A stretch of DNA of 64,000 nucleotides from Paenibacillus tyrphae (lineage in GTDB: Bacteria; Bacillota; Bacilli; Paenibacillales; NBRC-103111): NCBI RefSeq assembly GCF_027925525.1, contig NZ_BSDJ01000019.1, positions 1 to 64,000 on the forward strand, in the 5' to 3' direction. This document shows positions 25,899 through 34,995 of this stretch, one piece after another. A program made the translations under genes and the position numbers. Within the stretch, counting starts at the first letter, position 1, and every line of letters starts with the position of its first letter. The notes below the pieces were generated by a model that saw only the letters and a list, made by a program, of their open reading frames with translations, was not told the origin of the DNA and searched no databases.

Positions 25899-26663
25899 AT
25901 GATACGATTATCAAAACGATTGGGTAAAATTGCACAGGAGGTTCCTGCGGGCAGCCGTCTGGCGGACATCGGCTCGGACCATGCGCTGCTCCCCTCTTAT
26001 TTGGCAAAGCAAGGTACGATTGTACGAGGGATTGCGGGCGAGGTAAATCCCGGTCCGTACGACGCAGCCGTGAAGCAGGTGCGCGCATCGGGGCTAGAGA
26101 AGGTCATTGACGTCCGGCTGGGCGACGGTCTGGCCGTCATCGCGCCGGGCGAGGCGGATGTCATCACGATTGCGGGAATGGGCGGAGTACTGATCGCTTC
26201 GATTCTGGAAGCGGGAAAAGCGAAGCTGGAAGGCGTGCGCCGCTTGGTGCTTCAGCCGAATGTCGGTGAGGCGGCGGTTCGGGAATGGCTCCTCGGCAAC
26301 GGCTGGTTTTTGACCGGAGAGCACATTTTGGAGGAAGACGGAAAAATCTATGAAATTTTGATCGCGGTTCCCGGAGCGGAGTCCGGGGCAGATCCGAAAT
26401 CGCTGTATGAACCGTTGACCCTGGCGAACGGAATGACCGCAGATCGTGCGGTTCTGCTGAGCATGGGGCCGTATTTGGTGCGGGAGGCTTCGGCCGTCTG
26501 GGCGAAGAAATGGACTTATGAATTGGATAAGTTGCTTAAAATATGTGATAATCTGGCAGGCTCTGAAACGGAAGCATCCCGCAGCAAGGAAGCGGAATTC
26601 CGCGCCGAGATGAAACGAATCGAGGAGGTTTTAGCTGCATGTACGCCAAAGGCCAAGCCGTAA
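25899..26663 (+). CDS. trmK: tRNA (adenine22-N1)-methyltransferase TrmK
   Basis: TrmK uses SAM to methylate N1 of A22 in tRNAs. The Rossmann motif GSRLADIGSDHALLPSYLA, GDGLAVI and TIAGMGGVLIASIL, and LVLQPNVGEAAVREWL are the family signature. ATG 25899 lies one base after the stop of the membrane protein, so coupling is likely; the frame open from 25860 overlaps that gene and is rejected. It overlaps yqfO by 25 bases, the B. subtilis order. Confidence 0.93.
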   Translation: MIRLSKRLGKIAQEVPAGSRLADIGSDHALLPSYLAKQGTIVRGIAGEVNPGPYDAAVKQVRASGLEKVIDVRLGDGLAVIAPGEADVITIAGMGGVLIASILEAGKAKLEGVRRLVLQPNVGEAAVREWLLGNGWFLTGEHILEEDGKIYEILIAVPGAESGADPKSLYEPLTLANGMTADRAVLLSMGPYLVREASAVWAKKWTYELDKLLKICDNLAGSETEASRSKEAEFRAEMKRIEEVLAACTPKAKP

Positions 26664-27754
26664 TTCAATTGATGGAAGAGCTCGCGCCCAAATCGTACGC
26701 CGTGGAGAACGATAAAATCGGGCTGCAAATCGGCACGCTGCAGAAGGAAATCCGCAAGGTGCTTGTTGCCCTTGACGTGACGGAAGAAGTGGTAGACGAG
26801 GCGATTCGCGAGCAAGCCGATCTGATTATTGCACATCACGCAGTCATTTTCCGTCCGCTGCCTCACATTCAGACGGATACGCCGGCAGGCCGGCTTTACG
26901 AACGGCTGATCAAGCACGACATCGCCGTCTATATCGCTCATACGAATCTGGATGTGGCCGACGGAGGAATCAACGACATGATGGCGGAAGCGATCGGCCT
27001 GACCGATACGCAGCCGCTTGACGAAGTACATACCGATAAGCTGAAAAAGCTCGTCGTCTTCGTTCCGACGACGCACGCTGACGCGGTACGCCAGGCGATG
27101 TTCGAAGCGGGAGCGGGCGGCATTGGCCGCTACAGCCACTGCAGCTTCAATATCGAAGGCCTCGGAACGTTCAAGCCGGAAGATGGTACGAATCCGTTTA
27201 TCGGCCAGCCCGGGAAGCTGGAGACGGCGCAGGAAATACGCGTCGAAACGATCGTCCCTCAGAGCGTGGAACGCAGAGTCGTGCAGGCGATGCTGAAGGC
27301 GCACCCGTATGAAGAAGTCGCTTACGATCTATATTCGCTCGATTTGAAGACGCGAACATTCGGGCTCGGCCGCGCCGGTAAGCTTCCGAAGCCGGTAACG
27401 CTGCAGGAGCTGTGCGAGCAGGTCAAGCAGGTATTCGACGTGCCGATGCTGCGCGTCGTCGGCGATCTCTCGCGGACCGTGCGCAAAGCGGCCGTGCTTG
27501 GGGGATCAGGCAGCCGCTACGTGAAGCATGCGCAATTCGCAGGGGCGGATGTGCTGATCACCGGCGATATCGATTATCATACGGCGCATGACGCCTTGGC
27601 CGCCGGTATCGCGCTGATCGATCCGGGACACAATGTGGAGAAAATCATGAAGCGCGGTGTCGCCGACCACTTGCGGCGTAAGCTGGAGGAGCGAAAGTGG
27701 GATACGGTGGTCATCGCTTCGCAAATCGATACGGAACCGTTCCGGTTCGTGTAA
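26639..27754 (+). CDS. yqfO: Nif3-like dinuclear metal protein YqfO
   Basis: This 371-residue member of the Nif3/DUF34 family, close in function to GTP cyclohydrolase 1 type 2 folds, binds two metal ions but has no agreed reaction. Metal ligands are visible in DLIIAHHAVIFRP, AHTNLDVADGGIND and, near the end, GHNVEK. Between the two halves (about residues 130-230) is the PII/CutA-like insert (KKLVVFVPTTHADAVRQAMFEAGAGGIGRYSHCSFN). GAGGAGG lies 8-9 bases before ATG 26639. Confidence 0.94.
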   Translation: MYAKGQAVIQLMEELAPKSYAVENDKIGLQIGTLQKEIRKVLVALDVTEEVVDEAIREQADLIIAHHAVIFRPLPHIQTDTPAGRLYERLIKHDIAVYIAHTNLDVADGGINDMMAEAIGLTDTQPLDEVHTDKLKKLVVFVPTTHADAVRQAMFEAGAGGIGRYSHCSFNIEGLGTFKPEDGTNPFIGQPGKLETAQEIRVETIVPQSVERRVVQAMLKAHPYEEVAYDLYSLDLKTRTFGLGRAGKLPKPVTLQELCEQVKQVFDVPMLRVVGDLSRTVRKAAVLGGSGSRYVKHAQFAGADVLITGDIDYHTAHDALAAGIALIDPGHNVEKIMKRGVADHLRRKLEERKWDTVVIASQIDTEPFRFV

Positions 27755-27772
27755 TTTGCCGGAATCCGGCAG

Positions 27773-27801
27773 TTGAGTTTTGCTCCGATTCCTTGTATAC
27801 T
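27773..27801 (+). promoter_or_regulatory. SigA promoter of rnpB
   Basis: TTGAGT (27773-27778), 17 bases, TATACT (27796-27801), about 20 bases before the RNase P RNA. Confidence 0.75.
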
Positions 27802-27821
27802 AGCAGATGCATCTATTGCAA

Positions 27822-28245
27822 AGGAAAGTTTGACAGACAATCGCTGGTGGCGTTCGCCACGAGAGGAAAGTCCGGGCTCCATAGGGCAGGATGCTGGATA
27901 ACGTCCAGTCAGCGCGAGCTGAAGGCTAGTGCCACAGAAACGGACCGCCGATGGCCGTGCATGCGATCTTTGATCGCCGCCGGCACAGGTAAGGGTGGAA
28001 CCGTGGTGTAAGAGACCACGAGGAGCTATGGTGACATAGTTCCTGGTAAACCCCATTTGGAGCAAGACCTAGAGGAACGCATGTCCCGCAAGGGACAGTC
28101 TTTGCCCGAGACGCGTTCGGGTTGGTCGCTTGAGCCGTTCAGCAATGGACGGCCTAGATAGATGATTGTCGCTTCAATGGTGGCAGGGTGGCACCCGCTA
28201 CGACCACCGGAAGCACAGAACCCGGCTTACGGCAAACTTTCTTTC
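27822..28245 (+). ncRNA. rnpB: RNase P RNA component
   Basis: This is the catalytic RNA that removes 5' leaders from precursor tRNAs. GAAAGTTTG (27824-27832) pairs with CAAACTTTC (28233-28241) to form helix P1. The conserved core is present: GAGGAAAGTCCGGGCTCC near the 5' end, GCCACAGAAACGGA, AAGGGTGGAACCGTG, GGTAAACCCC and the 3' ACAGAACCCGGCTTA. Length of about 420 bases is normal. Bacillales usually have the B type; I have not resolved its helices. Confidence 0.96.
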
Positions 28246-28270
28246 AGCCGCTTACGCAATAGATCTTCAT

Positions 28271-28302
28271 GCAAAAAACCGCCTCAGGAGGCGGTTTTTT
28301 GC
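28271..28302. terminator. Bidirectional terminator between rnpB and protease gene
   Basis: AAAAAACCGCCT and AGGCGGTTTTTT pair perfectly around CAGG. It can end rnpB on the plus strand and the S8 protease gene on the minus strand. Confidence 0.92.
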
Positions 28303-28320
28303 TGTTTTCATCCTTTATTA

Positions 28321-30186
28321 TCATCTAAACCAACGCTGCATCCAGTCCGGCCATCCCGGCTGCTTCGGAGCCGTCTCCGCTGGGGCGGCGGCCGCTTGGC
28401 CGGAAGCCCTGGGATCCGCTGCCTTGAGCGCAGCGACCACGTCGATCAGGCCGTAACCGAAATATTTGTCTTTCCCGGCCGGCCCTAGATCCATCGCCGT
28501 TTCTTTGATGATCCGTACCACTTCCGTATTTTTCAGCTTCGGATTGACCGAACGGATGAGCGCCGCCAGCGCGGTAACGTGCGGACTGGCCATCGAAGTC
28601 CCGGACAGTGCCGCATACTGGTTGTTCGGATACGTGCTGGCGATGTTGACGCCCGGGGCGGCTACGCCCACATAGTCGCCGTAGTTGGAGAATGCCGCCT
28701 TCTGCTTTCTCGCGTCCACCGCGGCCACGCCGAGCACTTCCGGATAGGCGGCCGGATAACCGGGGCGTTCCGTGTTATCGTTGCCGCTAGCGGCAATCAG
28801 GACGACGTCGCGGTCGTAGGCGTACTTGATGGCGTCGTGCAGGAACTGGGCGTCCGCATAGTTGCCGAGGCTCATGTTAATGACCTTGGCCCCGTTATCC
28901 GTTGCCCAAATAATGCCCCGCGCAACGGCATAGGTGCTGCCCGCGCCGCTGGAATCCAGCACTTTGACCGGCAAGACGCGGTTATACCAGCTCATGCCGG
29001 CGACGCCCAAGTTGTTGTTCACGACGGCCCCGATGACTCCGGCCACATGTGTGCCGTGTCCGACATCGTCGGCCGGTCTGGCCCCGGGCTGAATGGCATT
29101 GTAGCCGGCCATCAAATGGCCTTTCAAGTCCGCATGGTTCCCATCGACCCCGGTATCGACGACCCCGACGATGACGTCCGTCGAGCCTTTGGAGACGTTC
29201 CAGCCGGCCTCCGTTTCGATCTGCGGCAAATTCCATTGGTACCGCCGGTACAGCGAATCGTTAGGCGTAATTACCGCTGCCGAATTCGGGTGTGGAACAG
29301 GCGCAATGTCGTTCGTCAAATAAAGAAAATGCGGCTCGGCGTAATCGACGTCCCATTTTCCGAAATAGCCCATGAGCTGCTTGGCTTCCATGCCCGGCGA
29401 TTCGAAGACGTAGGTATAGCCGAGCTTGTGGACATGGCCTCCGCCAATTTCTTGCCGGATGCGGGCAAGGTCGTTATCGGATGGCGGCTGCTTGAATTTG
29501 ACGACGACTTGATTCGTGTGATAATGGCTCGTTCCCTGGTTATCTTCGGGATGGCGAACCTGCACGTTCTGAAGCGATTTCGAATCGACCGATTCGATCT
29601 TGTAGCGGCCTTGCGCAGGGTACGGCTCAATTCGTAAATTTTTCTTTTGGTGATCGGCCACCTGAGCGAGAATTTGCTGGCGTACGGCGCCGACGATTCC
29701 GGATGCGCCATCCGCCCCCGGAACGCCGAGAACGAAATACGTGCTGCCGTCCGCTTGAAACGGCGGAGATTGATACGTCTTTCCGTTGTCAACCTGCCGC
29801 TTCGCTTCTTCCATGTATGGCTGCGAAGCTTTTGCCACCGCCTCGTTCAGCGTACCTGCCGCGATGCCTTGGTCCAAGGTTTGGTCACGTTTGGTGCGCA
29901 CCAGACGTTCCATATGCGGATGAGCCGCTTGGGTCGCTTGCAGCGTTTCCCGTGCTTTGCCGTCCGTCTGCGCCTGCGTGTCCTGAACGATCCGATGCAA
30001 TTCCAGGCTGCACTGACTGCGGCAAAGCTCGTCCGTGCGGGCCACATCCTGATTCAGCATCGTTTGCTTCATTTTCAGCTCGGCGGCAGGTGTAACCCTC
30101 TCGGGTGCGGGGGCCTGATCGCCGCGGGGGAAAAGAATCGCTACCCCGGCGATAACAAGAGCGATTGATAAAGCATATTTCCACAT
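28321..30186 (-). CDS. Subtilisin-like S8 serine protease, membrane or secreted
   Basis: This 621-residue protease has the catalytic triad of subtilisins: Asp344 in VGVVDTGVDGNH, His377 in GHGTHVAG and Ser531 in LSGTSMASPH, with the oxyanion Asn in AASGNDN. An N-terminal hydrophobic segment (ALSIALVIAGVAILFP) acts as signal or anchor. About 200 residues of Gln/Ala-rich helical sequence follow, then a propeptide-like domain (VVVKFKQPP..HVHKLGYTYVFESPG..DVDYAEPHFLY) before the catalytic domain. A Pro/Ala-rich tail ends with WPDWMQRWFR. AGGAGG precedes ATG 30186. It probably forms a single-gene unit. Confidence 0.93.
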   Translation of the reverse strand: MWKYALSIALVIAGVAILFPRGDQAPAPERVTPAAELKMKQTMLNQDVARTDELCRSQCSLELHRIVQDTQAQTDGKARETLQATQAAHPHMERLVRTKRDQTLDQGIAAGTLNEAVAKASQPYMEEAKRQVDNGKTYQSPPFQADGSTYFVLGVPGADGASGIVGAVRQQILAQVADHQKKNLRIEPYPAQGRYKIESVDSKSLQNVQVRHPEDNQGTSHYHTNQVVVKFKQPPSDNDLARIRQEIGGGHVHKLGYTYVFESPGMEAKQLMGYFGKWDVDYAEPHFLYLTNDIAPVPHPNSAAVITPNDSLYRRYQWNLPQIETEAGWNVSKGSTDVIVGVVDTGVDGNHADLKGHLMAGYNAIQPGARPADDVGHGTHVAGVIGAVVNNNLGVAGMSWYNRVLPVKVLDSSGAGSTYAVARGIIWATDNGAKVINMSLGNYADAQFLHDAIKYAYDRDVVLIAASGNDNTERPGYPAAYPEVLGVAAVDARKQKAAFSNYGDYVGVAAPGVNIASTYPNNQYAALSGTSMASPHVTALAALIRSVNPKLKNTEVVRIIKETAMDLGPAGKDKYFGYGLIDVVAALKAADPRASGQAAAAPAETAPKQPGWPDWMQRWFR

Positions 30187-30405
30187 GGGCCTTGCCTCCT
30201 GATCGGAACATTGTGTACGTCAATTAGAATCCCCTTCACGGGCCGTTTAAAAAGCAGCAAAGTTATCCAAAAAGGAGCAGTCCGAAACAAAGGCGGTCTG
30301 GATGTTTTTCATATTACTTTTACATGCGTTTTGTGGTACGATGGAATGGAGAGGTCGTTTTGCCCATACCGTTCTGTTTTTTAAGTTGAGGAGGTCTTTT
30401 AAGCG

Positions 30406-30906
30406 ATGGCAGTATTTCATGTAAAAACTCTTTGTGAAACGACAAGGACCAAGCTGAGCGAGGCAATCGCCAAAATGGAACAATTCCTGAACGGACATTC
30501 TTTGCAGCAGCTGAATACGGATAACGACGAAGCGATGGAAGAATTTTATAAAGGGTATTTGACCGATACGAGACATTTGTTAGTGTTCTCCGAGGTGGCG
30601 TACGAGAAACTCGGTGTGGCGCTGCGCCGTCCGAATTTTAATGTGGATTATGCCGAAAAAGTACTTTACGACGTTTATCATAGCTGCGTGAACAGCTTTT
30701 TTTATCCGAAAAATGAATGCTATTCCGAAGACGGCCGTTATGCTTATACCGGTCAGGATGCCATCCGCTTCCGCAAAAAGCCTGTACGCGACGTGCGCGA
30801 CTTGACGATCGAGCTGTCCAAAATTTTTGAAACGCTCCGCGAAGATTTGGCTTATTACGAAACCGACTATATTACGCAAAAACGGATGCAGGGCGAAAAA
30901 GTATAA
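30406..30906 (+). CDS. ypuI: DUF3907 family protein (YpuI)
   Basis: This 166-residue soluble protein matches YpuI-type proteins of Bacillales (DUF3907), for which no function is known. Recognisable stretches are KGYLTDTRHLLVFSEVAYEKLG, YHSCVNSFFYPKNECYSEDGRYAYTG and the C-terminal ETDYITQKRMQ. GAGGAGG lies 11 bases before ATG 30406. It stands alone between the divergent protease gene and the GH15-like gene. Confidence 0.88.
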   Translation: MAVFHVKTLCETTRTKLSEAIAKMEQFLNGHSLQQLNTDNDEAMEEFYKGYLTDTRHLLVFSEVAYEKLGVALRRPNFNVDYAEKVLYDVYHSCVNSFFYPKNECYSEDGRYAYTGQDAIRFRKKPVRDVRDLTIELSKIFETLREDLAYYETDYITQKRMQGEKV

Positions 30907-30993
30907 TTCGTCCGATCCGAGACATATTGTGAAGAGATGCTTCGATGCGGGCATCTCTTTTTGTTTCATTAAGCTAAAGGAAGGGGTTCTCTG

Positions 30994-32136
30994 ATGCGGC
31001 CAAAGATGAATGAGGAAGAGCTGGTACAAGCGTCCATACGGCTGATCCGGCTAAACCAGCATTCGGAAGGGGGATACGTGGCCTGTCCGCTTTTTGCGCA
31101 CTATGCCTACGGCTGGTTAAGGGACGGCAGCTTCGTCGCATACGCTATGGATACGGCGGGAGAGCATGACAGCGCGGCTTTATTTTATGATTGGGCCAAC
31201 CGGATTATCGCTTCCAAGCAAGATCATATCCGCTATTTGACGGACAAACAAGCCAGAGGGGAGCACGTGGCGCTTCACGAATTTTTACATACCCGTTATC
31301 ATCTGGACGGCCGGGACGATACGAGCTCGGAATGGGGGCATTTTCAGCTGGACGGCTACGGGGCTTGGCTCTGGGGATTGACGGAGCACCTTCGCGCGGT
31401 CGGATCGGACCGGATTCCGGCTTCGTACCGGACTAGCGTGGATGCCGCGGTCAATTATTTACGCGCGTTTTGGCGGTATCCGAACTTCGATTGCTGGGAA
31501 GAGTACGGCGAGCACGTGCACCCTTCGACGCTGGCCTGCATTTATGGCGGGCTGGAGGGAGTTGCCCGGCTAGACGGCAATGCGGAGCTGCATCATATTT
31601 CCTCGGAAATAAAGGATTTTCTGCTGCAGAATGGCGTACATTCCGAAAACGGCCATTTTGTTAAAAACATTACGCCTGTCCCTCAAGGGGATTCCACAGC
31701 TTATGTAACGGGCTATGCCGGAGTGGACGCGAGCCTGCTGTGGCTGGCGGAGCCGTTCCGCGTATTCGATCCGCAGCATCCAGTTATGCATAAAACGATC
31801 GAAGCGATCAAAAGTGAGCTGCGCTCGGAGACCGGAGGCGTCCGCCGTTACGCAAGCGACACTTACTACGGCGGGGGAGAGTGGCTGCTGCTGGCGGCTT
31901 GGTACGGATTGGTCCAACTGAGGGTAGGGAACCGGGAGGAAGCCGGGCGTTCGCTGGAGTGGATCGCAGCGCAGGCGGACGGAATGGGCAGGTTTCCGGA
32001 GCAGGTGAAGCGTCCGGATGGCAGCGAGGAAGCCTATGACGATTGGGTTCGCCGCTGGGGGCCTCCGGCAACGCCGCTGCTGTGGTCGCATGCGATGTTC
32101 ATGGTGCTATATTACAAGCTGCGGGCCAAGGCCTAG
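30994..32136 (+). CDS. Glycoside hydrolase family 15-like protein
   Basis: This 380-residue protein has the alpha/alpha-barrel pattern of glucoamylase / glucodextranase-like enzymes. YAYGWLRDGSFVAYAMD is the family N-terminal substrate segment, FDCWEEYGEHVHPSTLA carries the probable acid Glu, and GMGRFPEQV the probable base Glu. There is no signal peptide and no starch-binding domain, so it should act inside the cell on a soluble oligosaccharide; the substrate is unknown. AAAGGAAGGGG precedes ATG 30994 (other ATG at 31006 possible). Confidence 0.88.
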   Translation: MRPKMNEEELVQASIRLIRLNQHSEGGYVACPLFAHYAYGWLRDGSFVAYAMDTAGEHDSAALFYDWANRIIASKQDHIRYLTDKQARGEHVALHEFLHTRYHLDGRDDTSSEWGHFQLDGYGAWLWGLTEHLRAVGSDRIPASYRTSVDAAVNYLRAFWRYPNFDCWEEYGEHVHPSTLACIYGGLEGVARLDGNAELHHISSEIKDFLLQNGVHSENGHFVKNITPVPQGDSTAYVTGYAGVDASLLWLAEPFRVFDPQHPVMHKTIEAIKSELRSETGGVRRYASDTYYGGGEWLLLAAWYGLVQLRVGNREEAGRSLEWIAAQADGMGRFPEQVKRPDGSEEAYDDWVRRWGPPATPLLWSHAMFMVLYYKLRAKA

Positions 32137-32184
32137 AGTATATCCCCTTTTCGATGCGGGAAAGCTGAAAAAGGGGTGATTACG

Positions 32185-32394
32185 ATGCCAGATGTCAAAT
32201 GCAGCGTCGCCAACTGCGAATATTGGGCGCAGGGAAACAATTGCAACGCCAACACGATTATGATCGAGATCGACAAGCATGCGGACGTCAAGTACGACGC
32301 CGAGTTCGGAGCCGAGTTCGAAGATCATCAAGACCGGGCCGCCGGCTCGCAGAACACCTGTTGTCACACCTTCGAGCCGAAAAAATCGAAATAA
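32185..32394 (+). CDS. DUF1540 cysteine-rich small protein
   Basis: This 69-residue protein has the DUF1540 pattern: VKCSVANCEYWAQGNNCNAN near the N-terminus and CCHTFEPK at the end, with five cysteines that probably bind a metal. AAAGGGG is 8-9 bases before ATG 32185; a GTG at 32176 is rejected because it overlaps that site. Function unknown. Confidence 0.88.
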   Translation: MPDVKCSVANCEYWAQGNNCNANTIMIEIDKHADVKYDAEFGAEFEDHQDRAAGSQNTCCHTFEPKKSK

Positions 32395-32453
32395 GCACCG
32401 GTTTTTTCGGAAGTGTCAAGCGTTCATTTCTCTCAGGAAGGGAAGGGGACCGA

Positions 32454-32873
32454 ATGAAACGGAAGCTCGGAAGACATCCCGGTTCGGTTCGGGATGACAG
32501 GTCGCTGCAGAAGTTCAAGCACGAGCAGCTTCGGAGGGAAACCGGCCGCAAAACGCGTGAGGAATTCGCCGCGGAGCTCACTTATCCCGGCGGTGGTTCG
32601 CGGGAGAAGAGATCCCGCATTATGCACCCTGTGGCCGTAAGGGAAAACGGTGCGGAGGAAGGGGCGGAAACGTCTTACCGCTGGCTCGGATACACGGCGC
32701 TCGTGCTGTCTATTCTGGCGTGGTTTCTTTATCCGGCGCTGCTCGGCTCGGCGTCAGCCCTATTAGGGCTGTTTGCTTATATGCTGGGCGAGCGTTCGCT
32801 GGGTACATGGTCGATCGTCATCGGTTTGATCGCGCTGGCCGGTTATTTCATTTTGGTTCCTCTATACGCTTGA
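32454..32873 (+). CDS. Unknown small membrane protein
   Basis: This 139-residue protein has a basic hydrophilic N-terminal half (many Arg/Lys, probably cytoplasmic) and three hydrophobic helices in the second half (YTALVLSILAWFLYPALLG, ALLGLFAYMLGE, WSIVIGLIALAGYFILVPLYA). AAGGGAAGGGG precedes ATG 32454. I do not know the family. It is followed by a terminator. Confidence 0.75.
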   Translation: MKRKLGRHPGSVRDDRSLQKFKHEQLRRETGRKTREEFAAELTYPGGGSREKRSRIMHPVAVRENGAEEGAETSYRWLGYTALVLSILAWFLYPALLGSASALLGLFAYMLGERSLGTWSIVIGLIALAGYFILVPLYA

Positions 32874-32881
32874 GGCGGGAG

Positions 32882-32912
32882 ACGGCAGGCCGGCAAACGG
32901 TCTGCCGTTTTT
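32882..32912 (+). terminator. Terminator
   Basis: ACGGCAGGCC pairs with GGTCTGCCGT around GGCAAAC, followed by TTTTTC. Confidence 0.85.
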
Positions 32913-32995
32913 CTTATAAATTTTGTAGTGGCTGAACCGCCCAAAAAAGTGTACAATGGGAAAAGAATCCCGGTATAAGGAGACTTCCGCAACCG

Positions 32996-33724
32996 ATGAA
33001 CTTATCGACAAAAGCTATTGATCCCTATACGATTAAAGAGCTGCTGCAGCTCCAGGTAATGAACCAACTAAGCTTGCTGACCTCGGGTAGAAATTCCGTT
33101 ACCGAGCAAAGCGATAATACGGACTTTGCCTCCATATTGAACGGGATGCTGGCCGGCATGGATCCGGCTTCGCCCCAGAGTGCGGCTGGCATGTCCGCGG
33201 GAGCCGGGCTCGTCCCGGGACAAGCTTGGGGACCGGCCATGCTAAGCGGGGTGTCCGCCGCTTCCGCAGGCGCGCTCACGAAGAAGTTCGCCTCGGTTAA
33301 TACGAAGCCGTCGGCCTATGAGCCGCTGATTGAGGAAGCTAGCCGCCGGTTTGGCGTTGAGCCCAGCGTAGTGAAAGCGGTCATCCATGCAGAATCGTCG
33401 TTTAATGCCAACGCCGTTTCCGGTGCAGGAGCCAAGGGCTTGATGCAATTGATGGACGCAACCGGCCAAGGGCTGGGAGTGGACAATCCGTTCGACCCGG
33501 CGCAAAACATCCACGGCGGAACCCGTTATTTATCCAACCTGCTCTCTAAATACAGCGGCAGTTTGGGTACCGCGCTCGCCGCTTACAATGCAGGACCTAC
33601 AAGGCTGGATCGGCTCGGCATTCGAAACGATCAGGATTTAGCCGAAAAGCTGCATCTGCTGCCTGCCGAAACGCAGCAGTACGTACGCAAAGTATTGGCG
33701 TTGAAAGAGCACTACGAGGCATGA
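32996..33724 (+). CDS. Lytic transglycosylase (SLT domain)
   Basis: This 242-residue protein ends in a goose-lysozyme/SLT-type transglycosylase domain that cuts peptidoglycan. The catalytic Glu is in VIHAESSFNANAVSGAGAKG, followed by LMQLMDATGQGLGV and AAYNAGPTRLDRLG. The N-terminal 100 residues are low complexity (Ser/Ala/Gly). No classical signal peptide is visible, as in some Bacillales SLT proteins, so the export route is unclear. GGAGA lies about 12 bases before ATG 32996. Confidence 0.9.
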   Translation: MNLSTKAIDPYTIKELLQLQVMNQLSLLTSGRNSVTEQSDNTDFASILNGMLAGMDPASPQSAAGMSAGAGLVPGQAWGPAMLSGVSAASAGALTKKFASVNTKPSAYEPLIEEASRRFGVEPSVVKAVIHAESSFNANAVSGAGAKGLMQLMDATGQGLGVDNPFDPAQNIHGGTRYLSNLLSKYSGSLGTALAAYNAGPTRLDRLGIRNDQDLAEKLHLLPAETQQYVRKVLALKEHYEA

Positions 33725-33732
33725 AATGAGCG

Positions 33733-33786
33733 AGACCAATCGTAGGCACTCCGTTTGCGGGAGCCGACTATTGGTCTTATTTTCTT
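33733..33786 (+). terminator. Probable terminator
   Basis: AGACCAAT (33733-33740) and ATTGGTCT (33770-33777) form the base of a stem whose upper part pairs CTCC with GGAG; TATTTTCTT follows. Confidence 0.65.
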
Positions 33787-33825
33787 CCTGGACGAAGTAG
33801 AGACTGCGAAAAAGGGGAATGACAA

Positions 33826-34992
33826 ATGCTGTATATGGATTACGCGGCAACGGCGCCTATGTATGACGAAGTCATCGGCGTCATGACCGAAGTGATGAAA
33901 TCGCACTTCGGCAATCCGTCGTCCTTGCATAAACTGGGCTTGGAAGCCGAGCAGCTTGTAGGCCGTTCGCGGGAAACGATCGCGAACGCTCTTCGCTGCG
34001 ACCCGAATGAGATCCGGTTTACGTCCGGCGGAACGGAGAGCAACAATCTGGCTATCCGCGGAGCGGCCTACCGATACCGGTCCCGGGGCAATCATTTGAT
34101 CACTTCGTCCATCGAGCATGCATCAGTTTACGAAACCTTTCGTAAACTGGAAGAAGAGGGCTTTCAAGTCACCTATTTGCCGGTGGATGCTACAGGTGAA
34201 ATTAGGCTGACAGACCTTGAGCAAGCATTGACGAACGAAACGATTCTGGTCAGCGTGATGCATGTAAACAATGAAATGGGCCGGATTCAACCGATTGAAG
34301 CGATCGGCGCCTTGCTGCGCAGCCGCCCCAAGACCCTGTTTCACGTCGATGCCGTACAAGCTATCGGGAAACTCCCAGTCGACCCGAAGCGGCACGGCAT
34401 CGATCTGATGTCCTGTGCCGCCCATAAGCTTCGCGGTCCGAAGGGCATCGGGTTCTTATACTGCCGGCGCGGGGTTGAATTGCAGCCGCTGCTGTTCGGA
34501 GGCGGGCAGGAGGAAGGACTTCGTTCGGGAACGGAAAATGTCCCGGCTGTAGTGGGGATGGCTAAGGCGGTGCGGATGGCCGTTCAGGAGCAGCTTGCCT
34601 TTGCGGCGCATACGGCCAGACTGCGTGCCCGTTTGACCGAGGGAATCCGCCAAATTCCGGAGCTTGTGTTGAACGGCTCGGAGCGGCCGGAGGACATGGC
34701 GCCGCATATTGTCCATTTTTCGTTTCCCGGAATGAAGTCCGAGGTGCTCGTGCATGCCTTGGAGCGGCACGGCATTTATGTGTCGACCCGTTCGGCCTGC
34801 TCTTCGGGAGCGGAGAAGCCCAGCCGCGTGCTGTCGGCTATGGGGGCGGACCCGGCGGTCGCGGTCAGCGGCATCCGGCTCAGCTACTCGCTTCAGCAGA
34901 CCGAGGACGATGCGGACCGCTTTTGCCGCGTGCTTAAAGAGCTTGTAGAAGAGTTAAAACCGGCCATCGCCGGAAAGAACGAACGGAGGTAA
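33826..34992 (+). CDS. nifZ: Cysteine desulfurase (NifS/IscS family)
   Basis: This PLP enzyme takes sulfur from cysteine as a persulfide. PLP Lys201 is in SCAAHKLRGPKG and the active Cys325 in STRSACSSGAE. At 388 residues it matches the desulfurase encoded before thiI in B. subtilis (NifZ), which supplies ThiI. thiI begins 4 bases after its stop, so they are one unit. Start ATG 33826 follows AAAGGGG by 7-8 bases. Whether it also serves other thiolation routes cannot be told. Confidence 0.94.
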   Translation: MLYMDYAATAPMYDEVIGVMTEVMKSHFGNPSSLHKLGLEAEQLVGRSRETIANALRCDPNEIRFTSGGTESNNLAIRGAAYRYRSRGNHLITSSIEHASVYETFRKLEEEGFQVTYLPVDATGEIRLTDLEQALTNETILVSVMHVNNEMGRIQPIEAIGALLRSRPKTLFHVDAVQAIGKLPVDPKRHGIDLMSCAAHKLRGPKGIGFLYCRRGVELQPLLFGGGQEEGLRSGTENVPAVVGMAKAVRMAVQEQLAFAAHTARLRARLTEGIRQIPELVLNGSERPEDMAPHIVHFSFPGMKSEVLVHALERHGIYVSTRSACSSGAEKPSRVLSAMGADPAVAVSGIRLSYSLQQTEDDADRFCRVLKELVEELKPAIAGKNERR

Positions 34993-34995
34993 CTT

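Noticed and set aside
27822-28245. Small open frames (27697-28011, 28162-28488) in the rnpB region
   Set aside because: They overlap the RNase P RNA, whose conserved core and P1 pairing are clear.
28579-29637. Plus-strand open frame of 352 codons inside the S8 protease gene
   Set aside because: Shadow frame; the minus strand encodes an intact catalytic triad.
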